Shown: one piece after another, positions 14,712 through 22,507 of the stretch
How the letters are laid out: each line of letters starts with the position of its first letter
How positions within the stretch are numbered: position 1 is the stretch's first letter
Assembly: GCA_002344975.1 (NCBI GenBank)
Contig: DDUV01000074.1
Coordinates: 73,573-117,530 of the forward strand
DNA length: 43,958 bases
Reading direction: 5' to 3'
Origin: Saprospiraceae bacterium UBA2329
Lineage (GTDB): Bacteria > Bacteroidota > Bacteroidia > Chitinophagales > Saprospiraceae
Program-made: the position numbers and the translations under genes
Notes under the pieces: model-generated
What the model was told of the DNA's origin: nothing
Database searches by the model: none
What the model saw: the letters and a program-made list of their open reading frames with translations, nothing else

Positions 14712-16508
14712 TTAAAAATCCGGAGCCTCATGAGTTTTTATTTTGCAATCGTTATCTTCATCAATGGCATCATAAGTCCTCTCAATATTTTGTTTGTCAC
14801 GGTAGTGTATCTGCAAGCCTTTTTTGTTTCCGCTATTTTTCGGCACTGCCTTTATATATGTACCAATTTGATTGATTCGATTTATCACTGCCTGTTCTAA
14901 CACAGGCGATTGGCATGGCGCCGGCTCTACTCGGGTTGGGTTTACCGGAAGGGTGGGGGGAGGTTCGACTACTTTTTTTGTAACTTCTACCTCGCGCGAC
15001 TCGGAGGCAGATGTTCCGTCGGCTCGCGTAACGGTGAGCGTAATGCGGTACTTGCCGGGTTGTTTAAACGAGAACTGAGTCTCTCTCCCCTCCTGTGTGG
15101 TAACTCCACCGGTCCATTTGTAAACAGTTCCGGATGGCTCCCCTGTGGCATTTGCCGAAGCGCTTACGGTGCAGGGCGCTTCACATCCAGATGTGTTGAG
15201 CGTAAAATCCGCTACGGGCGGACTTGCCCGCCGTATCTCTACTTGCCTTGTCGCACTATCCGACTGGCCATCTTCATTTTTGACGGTCAGGGTAATTTGA
15301 GCCATTCCGGTCTCTTCGTAGCGATACACTGTTTCGGTGGAGAGTACCATGCCGTTTTCGTCGGTCCAGCTAAATGCCGTTTGTTCGTCTGTGTTTTCGG
15401 ATACACTGCGCAGCGTTACCGCGCAAGGAGCTTCACAGGCATTATTTATTACCTCTATAACGGCTACCGGCGGCGGCGCAGGAGTTTCGGTACGGAACTC
15501 ACATCGTTGAAGCACTTTCATGGCACCCCAGACGACAAGCGCAATGACCAAAGCGCTCCCTGCCCAGGTGAATACTGTTTTTAATGCGGCAAGGGGCCAG
15601 GCAATTGTTCCCACTTGTTGTAACGCAGCTCGGAACACTGCAACGGGCGAAGGTCTTTTTTTAGGCGGCTCCAATGCCGCCAAGAACTCATCTGCCGATT
15701 GAAAGCGGTTTTCCGACAGCTTGGCGGTGGCTTTTTGCAACACGCTGAACATACGAGGCGACAAGTGCTCGTGCTTGGGTAGCGGCTTGTTCCGAATGGC
15801 GTGTATCATGGGCGCTTCCTCGCCTACACTGTAAGGCAACTCGCCCGTAAGGAGCTGATACATGGAGATACCTAAAGCATACAAGTCCCAGTTTGGTTTT
15901 GGCGTCTCCAATCCATCAATTTGTTGAGGCGGCATGTAACTTAGCTTGCCCAATCGCGTTCCCCTGTTGGTGCCATACGTCGCTCTTGGCAAATAGGCAA
16001 TGTCTAAGTCAATGATTTTGAGACCTTCGTCAGGCGTGCAAACCATCCAGTTTGAGGGGTCCACATCTCTGTGTACAATTCCCTTGTCATGAATGGCCTT
16101 CAGACCGGCCAAAACTTGTCGGGATAAATGTAGTACGGTGTCTTCCGGATATGGCTTTTGATGATCTTTAAAGAACCTGTTGAATCTGTCGGCCACATTT
16201 TCCCCTTCCAACATCTCCATAACGACGAAGTAAAACTTATCTCCATGTATGTCCTCTTCTTCGCAAAAATCAATTAATTCGACCACATTTTCATGCCTCA
16301 CAGTGGCTTCTACAATGGCCTTTGTACGCGCCAGATTGACCGGATTATTTACGGTTCGCTCACTGAGCAATTTAATGGCTACAGGTCTTGGCCGGTCATC
16401 CAGCGATACCCCTGTGAACAATGCTGCCGACATGGCGCCTCGTTCGTCATTGAGCCGATCCTTGAAGTCGAAGCGATAACTCCCCCGGCTTCCGGTTATA
16501 GTGTGCAT
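14712..16508 (-). CDS. Transmembrane Ser/Thr protein kinase with two periplasmic PKD domains
   Basis: A 598-aa Hanks-type kinase. The cytosolic kinase domain (about 10-280) has V-A-I-K46, alphaC E67, H146-R-D148-V-D-P-S-N153 and D167-L-D in the DFG position, plus the activation-segment end Y-M-P-P-Q-Q. All key catalytic residues are present, but the glycine-rich loop is degenerate and the usual Lys of HRDLKxxN is Asp. A membrane helix at about 312-333 is followed by two periplasmic PKD domains (about 345-427 and 430-511), each with C-E-A-P-C (358-362, 442-446). After a Pro-rich linker comes a small C-terminal domain (about 530-598) with two more Cys. PASTA domains, common in other bacterial kinases, are absent; PKD modules take the sensor position. 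The extracellular signal is unknown. Confidence 0.92.
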   Translation of the reverse strand: MHTITGSRGSYRFDFKDRLNDERGAMSAALFTGVSLDDRPRPVAIKLLSERTVNNPVNLARTKAIVEATVRHENVVELIDFCEEEDIHGDKFYFVVMEMLEGENVADRFNRFFKDHQKPYPEDTVLHLSRQVLAGLKAIHDKGIVHRDVDPSNWMVCTPDEGLKIIDLDIAYLPRATYGTNRGTRLGKLSYMPPQQIDGLETPKPNWDLYALGISMYQLLTGELPYSVGEEAPMIHAIRNKPLPKHEHLSPRMFSVLQKATAKLSENRFQSADEFLAALEPPKKRPSPVAVFRAALQQVGTIAWPLAALKTVFTWAGSALVIALVVWGAMKVLQRCEFRTETPAPPPVAVIEVINNACEAPCAVTLRSVSENTDEQTAFSWTDENGMVLSTETVYRYEETGMAQITLTVKNEDGQSDSATRQVEIRRASPPVADFTLNTSGCEAPCTVSASANATGEPSGTVYKWTGGVTTQEGRETQFSFKQPGKYRITLTVTRADGTSASESREVEVTKKVVEPPPTLPVNPTRVEPAPCQSPVLEQAVINRINQIGTYIKAVPKNSGNKKGLQIHYRDKQNIERTYDAIDEDNDCKIKTHEAPDF

Positions 16509-16528
16509 GGCGCTTGGAGTCTATGAGG

Positions 16529-17056
16529 TCATGTAGTAGTGAAATTAGGGTTCTTGCCGCTTTCTTTTTGGGCGGCAATCTCCTTGAGGGTACTAAAATC
16601 TTTGTCTGCTTTGCCAACAGGCGAGAAGTCAGGATTGGGCGCCATTTGATCCGCCACATAATCAATAAGGACACAGAAAAGGTTGTACTTACCAATCTGA
16701 ATGACGCTGCGATCTTTCAGACTTGCTACGTCACCCACCATCAATTGTTCCCCGTCCACAATAGTCGAAATTTCAGAGCCGGCATCTTGAATCCTGAACT
16801 CCAAACGCTCTTCTCCTTTTTTGCGAATCGCAAAAATATTGGCGTGCGGATTGGATACGCTTTGTTCGTACAGCGCTATGTGGCAGCTTTTGTGGCTGCC
16901 CACGGTATTTTTACCCTCAAACAGCGGCCAATATTCGCCTTCCGCAGTTTTTGAATAAGAGAATAAAAAACCAACTAGTGGTTTAGCGGAATCAGGTTTG
17001 CTCTTCTTTTGGGGCTGCTCCTGTTCCTGTTCGAGAGGGTCAATAATCAGCGTCAT
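16529..17056 (-). CDS. Cytosolic FHA-domain protein
   Basis: 175 aa from the ATG at 17056 (MTLIIDPLEQ); the in-frame extension back to 17131 has no support. A Gln/Lys/Pro-rich N-terminal tail (1-25) precedes one FHA domain (about 43-133) with G53-S54 in place of the usual G-R, S68-N-P-H71 and I-V-D-G-E-Q. There is no signal peptide or membrane helix, so it is cytosolic. The C-terminal ~40 residues are polar and probably unstructured. FHA domains bind phosphothreonine peptides, so this is a candidate substrate or adaptor of the kinase encoded 20 bases downstream; the altered G-R could weaken phosphopeptide binding. Confidence 0.85.
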   Translation of the reverse strand: MTLIIDPLEQEQEQPQKKSKPDSAKPLVGFLFSYSKTAEGEYWPLFEGKNTVGSHKSCHIALYEQSVSNPHANIFAIRKKGEERLEFRIQDAGSEISTIVDGEQLMVGDVASLKDRSVIQIGKYNLFCVLIDYVADQMAPNPDFSPVGKADKDFSTLKEIAAQKESGKNPNFTTT

Positions 17057-17171
17057 GATGGAAGTTTTAAATAGGTGAACAAAATTGTTGAAGTACGATT
17101 TAAATGCTGTTTTACTTGAAGAGCGACTCATCGGGATTTTGTGACCGCCTCTTGTGTTTTTTTTCTGTTTT

Positions 17172-18227
17172 TTATTCAGGCCTTGCTATCCTGCCTGACG
17201 ATTTCGCTGAGGGCAACTTTGCAATCAGGGCCGACAGGGTCATCTGCTCCTTATCGGGCAAGTCGGGTTTTGCTTCGTTCAGCAGTCTGATGGCCCAAGC
17301 GTGTTGATCGGTATCTTGCTGAGCCAAAAGGGACAGTGCCAAACTGTATTTAGCATAGGCGGCATTGGCCTCATTCAGGCATTTTTTATTCAACAATTCC
17401 TCAAAAATTTGTTGAGCCGATACAAATTGACCTTTACGAAGCCGGGTTATTCCCGCCTCAAGAGAACAATGCTCTGTTTCTGTTAAAAGCTCCCCATTAG
17501 TGGGTATTTCTGCCTTTGAGTTTGTATTGACGTCTTTAGGAGAACGATCTGAAGGGGTGAGCAGCCCGCCGTTCGTTGCTGTTTTCGTGTCGTGGTATTC
17601 AGGCGACTTGCCATGCAGGTTCTCGCCTGTGGTCGGTAGCTTTTCCTTAGCGCCCGGCAGGTTGTCTATGGCTGTATTAACAAGTGCAATCAGCGCGTTT
17701 TCAGGAAGGCTTTCCATTCCATTTTCACGAGGCGAGGCGGGAGATTCATGTGCAACCGGAGCGGCCTCTTTCATTCCCCAATAATACCAGCCGGCAGTAA
17801 CGGCAACCACCAATGGCGTCACTACCGCCGCAATGCGCAGCGCATTAAAAAGTGTTCTGTTGATGACCAGCCTTTTTAATTTCTTTTCGGCGGGGGGGGA
17901 TGCGGCTTGCTCCAGCGTGGCAGATACAGCCGGGACATCGGCTGCTTGTATGTCGTTTTCGAGGTCTCGTAGTGTTTGAAGGACGATCTGATCGGATTGC
18001 ACTCTAAGACGCTGAAACAGGCGATCAGGTGACTGGAGCGTACGGTGCGCCTGATTGAGTATGGCCTCGAAGCGCCCGGAGTCATTATCCATTGTGCTTT
18101 TTTGCATATTCAGTTCTTCCTGTAACAGAGGCTCGGAAGCAAGACGCTGCTCAAATGCAGCAGCCTGTTCTGATGACATTTCGCCATTCAGATATGAAAA
18201 AACTTCGTCAAAATGAATATCATTCAT
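17172..18227 (-). CDS. Anti-sigma-factor-like single-span membrane protein with C-terminal TPR-like region
   Basis: 351 aa. The N-terminal segment (F-S-Y-L-N-G-E-M-S-S-E-Q-A-A-A-F-E-Q-R-L) has the pattern of Bacteroidota anti-sigma N-termini but no zinc-binding HxxxCxxC. A membrane helix (about 127-150) is followed by a low-complexity periplasmic linker and a C-terminal helical part (about 265-351) with a TPR-like repeat (L-R-K-G-Q-F-V-S-A-Q-Q-I-F-E-E-L-L). It starts nine bases after the sigma-like gene, the standard sigma/anti-sigma arrangement. Its likely role is to hold the sigma factor at the membrane until a periplasmic event releases it; this rests on layout and N-terminal pattern. Confidence 0.65.
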   Translation of the reverse strand: MNDIHFDEVFSYLNGEMSSEQAAAFEQRLASEPLLQEELNMQKSTMDNDSGRFEAILNQAHRTLQSPDRLFQRLRVQSDQIVLQTLRDLENDIQAADVPAVSATLEQAASPPAEKKLKRLVINRTLFNALRIAAVVTPLVVAVTAGWYYWGMKEAAPVAHESPASPRENGMESLPENALIALVNTAIDNLPGAKEKLPTTGENLHGKSPEYHDTKTATNGGLLTPSDRSPKDVNTNSKAEIPTNGELLTETEHCSLEAGITRLRKGQFVSAQQIFEELLNKKCLNEANAAYAKYSLALSLLAQQDTDQHAWAIRLLNEAKPDLPDKEQMTLSALIAKLPSAKSSGRIARPE

Positions 18228-18236
18228 GATTGCCGA

Positions 18237-18845
18237 TTAGTTTCTGTGATACAATGCTTTAAGTCTGCGACGTCCCTTTGACAACCTCTGCCGAAAAGTG
18301 TCGTTGGAAATATCGAAAATATCCCCTTCTAACTCAAAGTCCTCCGGGTTTTGCTCATAATTTCTCAACATGTCGGATACGCGCAACTTGATTTCATCAT
18401 ATTCCACCGCAATGTCAAGGTAGCTGAATCCCATAGCGCTGATGAGCAAGGGCGCCTGATAAATTGTACTCAGTCTTTTTATCTTTGACAATAACTCAAT
18501 CAGTTCTGCACTGGAACTAAAAGCTGTACTATAAGTGATCGCATCAACCTCTACAATTGATTGCTTTTGTTGTTGGAGGCGGCTCCATTCATTTCTTACT
18601 ATGGTAAGATAGTATGCCTCAATGCTACCCATATCTTGAGAACAAAGCCGTTCCAGCAGTTTGTTGCGTCCGGTCAAGCTTTCCCATGCGACCTCTTGGA
18701 TCATTTCATCTTGGTTTTTTCCATTGTTCTTGTACATATAGGCCGTTGCTCTGGGTATGAGCCACTCAAGCATAAATTGCACTGCCTCATGCTTTTCTCT
18801 GCTTGTACCTGAGCAGTACTTGACAACGATTTCTGTGGCATTCAT
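18237..18845 (-). CDS. Divergent ECF-like sigma-70 family RNA polymerase sigma factor
   Basis: 202 aa from the ATG at 18845 (MNATEIVVKYC); the longer in-frame extension runs into the promoter and is rejected. Region-2-like helices include I-Q-E-V-A-W-E-S-L and the stretch I-E-A-Y-Y-L-T-I-V-R-N-E-W. A region-4-like part begins L-S-T-I-Y-Q-A-P-L-L-I and ends S-N-D-T-F-R-Q-R-L-S-K-G-R-R-R-L-K, typical of a sigma-4 recognition helix. About 25-30 mostly acidic residues separate the two sigma-4 helices, which is unusual. It is the first gene of the eight-gene operon. Its own promoter has the housekeeping form, so autoregulation is not obvious. Confidence 0.65.
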   Translation of the reverse strand: MNATEIVVKYCSGTSREKHEAVQFMLEWLIPRATAYMYKNNGKNQDEMIQEVAWESLTGRNKLLERLCSQDMGSIEAYYLTIVRNEWSRLQQQKQSIVEVDAITYSTAFSSSAELIELLSKIKRLSTIYQAPLLISAMGFSYLDIAVEYDEIKLRVSDMLRNYEQNPEDFELEGDIFDISNDTFRQRLSKGRRRLKALYHRN

Positions 18846-18900
18846 AAGGAAGAGTCGGTAGATGGTGTTTTGTGATTTTGGCTGTGGAAAAAATGTTTCG

Positions 18901-18932
18901 CAAATATATCTCACTCATCGTATTTTTTCAAA
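18901..18932 (-). promoter_or_regulatory. Canonical promoter of the eight-gene phospho-signalling operon
   Basis: On the minus strand: TTTG (18932-18929), 20 bases, TATATTTG (18908-18901), a perfect fit to the Bacteroidota housekeeping promoter. The predicted start of transcription is near 18895, about 50 bases before the sigma-like ATG. It is the only convincing promoter I found for the whole run of genes down to 9233. Confidence 0.78.
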
Positions 18933-19044
18933 CTTGATACATTTTTAAAAATACGAATGCCGCATACAAGGCAAGGATTGGCTTTATGGACGATTCTTAT
19001 CAGGAACGAATTACTTTTTCATACCGCCATCGGGTATCAAGTCT

Positions 19045-19052
19045 TACATTTG
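19045..19052 (+). promoter_or_regulatory. Possible promoter of the TPR gene (-7 element)
   Basis: TACATTTG matches TAnnTTTG, 13 bases upstream of ATG 19065. There is no good -33 partner and the leader would be very short, so this is tentative. Confidence 0.35.
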
Positions 19053-19064
19053 CCGAAAAATAAT

Positions 19065-20378
19065 ATGAAAGCAAATTCGCTTCTGTTGCTATTGCTGTTG
19101 CCGCTCGCAGTTTTTGCCCAGAACAATAAGCTCAAAAGCGGTATCAGCGCGCTCAAAAGCGGCGAATATGCAGATGCCATCAGCCGGTTTGACGGCATTA
19201 TTGTGCAAAGTTCCAAGCCCGAAGAACGCGCCGAAGCGCACTATTACCGCGCCGAAAGCTATGTGAAACTCTATCAGGAGGCCTTGCACAACCGGAACCC
19301 CCAGCAATTGCGCGCGTACTCCGACGCTTATGTGCGTGCCAGCGAAGATTATGCCCGCGCCGCCGAGTTGGACAAATCGGCCTGGCAGGAAAGTGCGGGG
19401 AAGGAATTGCTCAAATTGTATCCCGAATTGGTGCGCGACGGCCTGCAAAAACTCGAAGATGCCAAAAAAGAAAAAGCTCCAGAACAGTCCTCGCCGCTTT
19501 TGCGGAATGCGGCGCAACTGCTGGGGGTAGCCGCCGCCCAACAGCCTCAACAGTACCTGCCCGCCGACCTGCTGGGACAGATTGCTATGGAGCAGCAGCA
19601 GTATCGCCAGGCCGAGCAATACCTCCGGCAGGCTGCTGTGTTGTTCAACCAGTATCCGCCGGAAAACCCTGATCTGTTGGCGGCCTACATATACTATCGT
19701 TTGGCCTTGCTGGAGTACAGCTATAAGCACAAAGGCTCGGGGCCGCCACATACCGACCAGTTGCGCACAGCATTGGAATACCTTCGCCAGGCCAAGAGCC
19801 TGCTCGAATCTGAGTACCGGCGTGCGGGGCGTATGGCCGGCAAGCTGAAGCCGCAGGAGTTGGAGCGCTACCAGCGTCAGCACCGGTCTGTTCAGCAGGA
19901 TTTTTATTATTTAGAGTTGGATTTGTACCTGCAATTGCCGGAGCTGCATCACGAGGCCATCGGGAAGTTCAAAGAGGCGCTGCGCAAGGAACCCGACAGC
20001 TACCCTCTGACGATGGGGTATGCCCGGCTGCTGGAAAAAAATGATTTGCAACAAGCCCTGGCCATGTATCAAAAGGCCGCTATGTTGCAGCCCGAATCTT
20101 TTGCAGCCAATTATCACATCGGCATCATTTATGTGAATGAAGCTGCCCGTTTTGAAAAAGAAGCGAAACAAACGGCCAACATAGACCGCTATCAGCAGTT
20201 GAACGCGTTATCAAGAGAATATTTGGCGAAAGCCCGCCCATATCTTCAAACTGCCTATAGAAGCGACCCCGACAACCTCGATTTGGTCAATGCACTGCTT
20301 CAGGTGACCCTCAATCTGCACCTTCCCGACGACTACCGGCTCTACAAGCGCAAGCAAATGGAGTTGGGAGAAAAATGA
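19065..20378 (+). CDS. Secreted tetratricopeptide-repeat protein
   Basis: 438 aa from ATG 19065, which gives a signal peptide (MKANSLLLLLLLPLAVFAQ); the longer in-frame extension from 18957 has no signal character. TPR motifs are spread along the mature protein: A-I-S-R-F-D-G-I and A-E-A-H-Y-Y-R-A-E-S-Y near the N-terminus, Q-Y-R-Q-A-E-Q-Y-L-R-Q-A in the middle, and F-A-A-N-Y-H-I-G-I-I-Y-V-N-E near the end. It is probably a periplasmic protein-protein interaction scaffold. It is divergent from the sigma-like gene and could be a neighbour without functional link. Bases 19068-19090 recur exactly at 8950-8972. Confidence 0.8.
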   Translation: MKANSLLLLLLLPLAVFAQNNKLKSGISALKSGEYADAISRFDGIIVQSSKPEERAEAHYYRAESYVKLYQEALHNRNPQQLRAYSDAYVRASEDYARAAELDKSAWQESAGKELLKLYPELVRDGLQKLEDAKKEKAPEQSSPLLRNAAQLLGVAAAQQPQQYLPADLLGQIAMEQQQYRQAEQYLRQAAVLFNQYPPENPDLLAAYIYYRLALLEYSYKHKGSGPPHTDQLRTALEYLRQAKSLLESEYRRAGRMAGKLKPQELERYQRQHRSVQQDFYYLELDLYLQLPELHHEAIGKFKEALRKEPDSYPLTMGYARLLEKNDLQQALAMYQKAAMLQPESFAANYHIGIIYVNEAARFEKEAKQTANIDRYQQLNALSREYLAKARPYLQTAYRSDPDNLDLVNALLQVTLNLHLPDDYRLYKRKQMELGEK

Positions 20379-20397
20379 CAACAAAATAATCTTTTGC

Positions 20398-20428
20398 TTT
20401 GCGGTGCAAAACTGTTCGCTTACCTTTG
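20398..20428 (+). promoter_or_regulatory. Canonical promoter of atpD
   Basis: TTTG (20398-20401), 19 bases, TACCTTTG (20421-20428), a perfect fit to the Bacteroidota consensus. It sits 56 bases upstream of ATG 20484 and supports that start over the longer in-frame reading. Confidence 0.8.
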
Positions 20429-20483
20429 CACCGTTTTTCTGAAAAAGCCATTCATACTTACCGCTAAAATACGCCACACAAAC

Positions 20484-21998
20484 ATGGAAAACGTAGGCTA
20501 CGTTAAGCAAGTTATCGGTCCGGTAGTGGACGTCAGTTTCGCCGGCGAGCAATCCAAGCTCCCCGAAATTTTCAACGCACTCGAAATCAAGCGCCCCAAT
20601 GGAGAAGTGCTCGTACTGGAAGTGCAGCAGCACCTCGGCGAAGACAGCGTTCGCACCATTGCTATGGACTCTACCGACGGCCTCACCCGCGGCACCAAAG
20701 TAACGGACAGCGGCGCGGCCATCACCATGCCTGTGGGCGAAGAAATCAAAGGCCGCCTCTTCAACGTGGTCGGCGAAGCCATTGACGGTATCGGCGCAGT
20801 GCCCAAAACCGCTGCGGCCTACCCCATCCACCGCAAACCTCCTACCTACGAAGAGCTTTCCACATCGAAAGAAGTACTCTACACGGGTATCAAGGTGATT
20901 GACCTCATCGAACCTTATATGAAGGGCGGTAAAATCGGTCTCTTCGGCGGTGCAGGTGTAGGCAAAACCGTGTTGATCATGGAGTTGATCAACAACATTG
21001 CCAAAGGTTATGAAGGCATCTCCGTGTTTGCCGGTGTAGGCGAGCGCACCCGTGAGGGCAATGACCTCCTCCGTGAGATGATCGAATCCAACGTTATCCG
21101 CTACGGCGATGCGTTCAAGCACAGCATGGAAGAAGGCGGCTGGGACTTGTCGAAAGTGGACAAAACCGCCCTCCGGCAATCTCAGGCTACCCTCGTGTTC
21201 GGCCAGATGAACGAACCTCCCGGCGCTCGTGCCCGTGTGGCGCTCTCCGGTCTGACCGTAGCCGAATACTACCGCGACGGCGACCTCAACGACGCTACCG
21301 GCGGCAAAGACATCCTGTTCTTTATTGACAACATCTTCCGCTTCACGCAGGCAGGTTCCGAAGTGTCCGCTCTCTTGGGTCGTATGCCTTCGGCGGTGGG
21401 TTATCAGCCCACGCTGGCTACCGAAATGGGTCTGATGCAGGAACGCATCACCTCTACGCGTCGCGGCTCCATCACCTCTGTACAAGCGGTGTATGTACCC
21501 GCGGACGACCTTACCGACCCGGCGCCGGCTACTACCTTTGCACACTTGGACGCCACCACGGTATTGAGCCGTAAAATTGCGGCCCTCGGCATCTATCCGG
21601 CCGTGGACCCGCTCGACTCTACTTCCCGCATCCTTGATCCGCTCATCATCGGCGAAGAGCACTACAACTGCGCTCAGCGTGTGAAAAACATCTTGCAGCG
21701 CTACAACGAATTGCTCGACATCATCGCCATCCTCGGTATGGAAGAATTGTCGGACGAAGACAAACTTGTGGTACACCGCGCCCGCCGCGTACAGCGCTTC
21801 CTCTCTCAGCCCTTCCACGTTGCCGAGCAGTTCACCGGTCTCAAAGGCGTGTTGGTGCCCATCGAAGAAACCATTCGCGGTTTCAACATGATTATGGACG
21901 GCGAAGTGGATGAGTATCCGGAAGCAGCGTTCAACCTCAAGGGTTCTATTGACGATGTGATCGAAGCCGGTAAGAAAATGTTGGCGGAAGCCGAATAA
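20484..21998 (+). CDS. atpD: F1Fo ATP synthase beta subunit
   Basis: The catalytic subunit of the F1 sector, which makes ATP from ADP and phosphate at the cytoplasmic face of the inner membrane. 504 aa. Walker A GGAGVGKT is at 155-162, the catalytic GERTREGND at 186-194, and the Walker B strand I-L-F-F-I-D-N-I-F-R-F further on. The DELSEED loop reads E-E-L-S-D-E-D. It forms an operon with atpC; the remaining ATP synthase genes are not nearby, and a separate atpD-atpC pair is common in Bacteroidota. Confidence 0.98.
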   Translation: MENVGYVKQVIGPVVDVSFAGEQSKLPEIFNALEIKRPNGEVLVLEVQQHLGEDSVRTIAMDSTDGLTRGTKVTDSGAAITMPVGEEIKGRLFNVVGEAIDGIGAVPKTAAAYPIHRKPPTYEELSTSKEVLYTGIKVIDLIEPYMKGGKIGLFGGAGVGKTVLIMELINNIAKGYEGISVFAGVGERTREGNDLLREMIESNVIRYGDAFKHSMEEGGWDLSKVDKTALRQSQATLVFGQMNEPPGARARVALSGLTVAEYYRDGDLNDATGGKDILFFIDNIFRFTQAGSEVSALLGRMPSAVGYQPTLATEMGLMQERITSTRRGSITSVQAVYVPADDLTDPAPATTFAHLDATTVLSRKIAALGIYPAVDPLDSTSRILDPLIIGEEHYNCAQRVKNILQRYNELLDIIAILGMEELSDEDKLVVHRARRVQRFLSQPFHVAEQFTGLKGVLVPIEETIRGFNMIMDGEVDEYPEAAFNLKGSIDDVIEAGKKMLAEAE

Positions 21999-22028
21999 TC
22001 ATTTGCCGGTTTTAAAACCATTCAGACA

Positions 22029-22334
22029 ATGAAAATTTCCATACTGACTCCTGAGCGCGAGGTTTTTAACGGCCTTGTCACCTCTGTAAAAGTGCCGGGC
22101 ACGCGCGGCGAGTTTCAGATATTGAATAACCACGCACCCATTGTATCTTCTCTCGATGCAGGCTTCATCCATGTGGTGACGGCCCAGGGCGAGTACCGCT
22201 ATTTTGACGATGAAAGCGGTGAAATCAAAACTGCCGCAGAGCCGGGGCGCAGCCTGCGGTTCAAAATTGCCGGCGGTTTTGTGGAAGTACTTCGCGATGA
22301 AGTGTCGCTGCTGGTGCATGGCGTAAGAGAATAA
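22029..22334 (+). CDS. atpC: F1Fo ATP synthase epsilon subunit (short form)
   Basis: A central-stalk subunit coupling rotation to catalysis. 101 aa: the N-terminal beta-sandwich (L-T-P-E-R-E-V-F-N-G, R-G-E-F-Q-I-L-N-N-H-A-P) is complete. The C-terminal two-helix inhibitory domain of the longer proteobacterial form is missing, which is usual in Bacteroidota. It starts 30 bases after atpD and is followed by a terminator. Confidence 0.93.
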   Translation: MKISILTPEREVFNGLVTSVKVPGTRGEFQILNNHAPIVSSLDAGFIHVVTAQGEYRYFDDESGEIKTAAEPGRSLRFKIAGGFVEVLRDEVSLLVHGVRE

Positions 22335-22370
22335 ATTGACTTGGCACACAAGTCATTTTGCTGAGTTTAC

Positions 22371-22405
22371 AGGCTGAAGCTATCCGTAGTTTCAGCCTTT
22401 TTTTT
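22371..22405 (+). terminator. Intrinsic terminator of atpD-atpC
   Basis: An 8-bp perfect stem (22371-22378 with 22391-22398), extendable by three more pairs including one G-T, with a short loop. Eight T residues close or follow the stem on the plus strand (22398-22405). Confidence 0.9.
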
Positions 22406-22507
22406 GCCCCAACTGAGTACTCTCACTGTCCGCGCTGCCAAAAATCATTTGCATTCCCCGATCATATACCGTAACTTGAGCAATGAAAACCATTGTTGCC
22501 AACCGTT

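Noticed and set aside
9233..18845. Type VI secretion locus, suggested by the kinase/PP2C/FHA set
   Set aside because: No sheath, Hcp, VgrG, ClpV, TssJLM or similar gene is present; only the regulatory logic is similar.
20211..21818. 535-codon open frame antisense to atpD and the TPR gene
   Set aside because: It is a shadow of the strongly biased codons of atpD, has no recognisable protein features, and ATP synthase beta on the other strand is certain.
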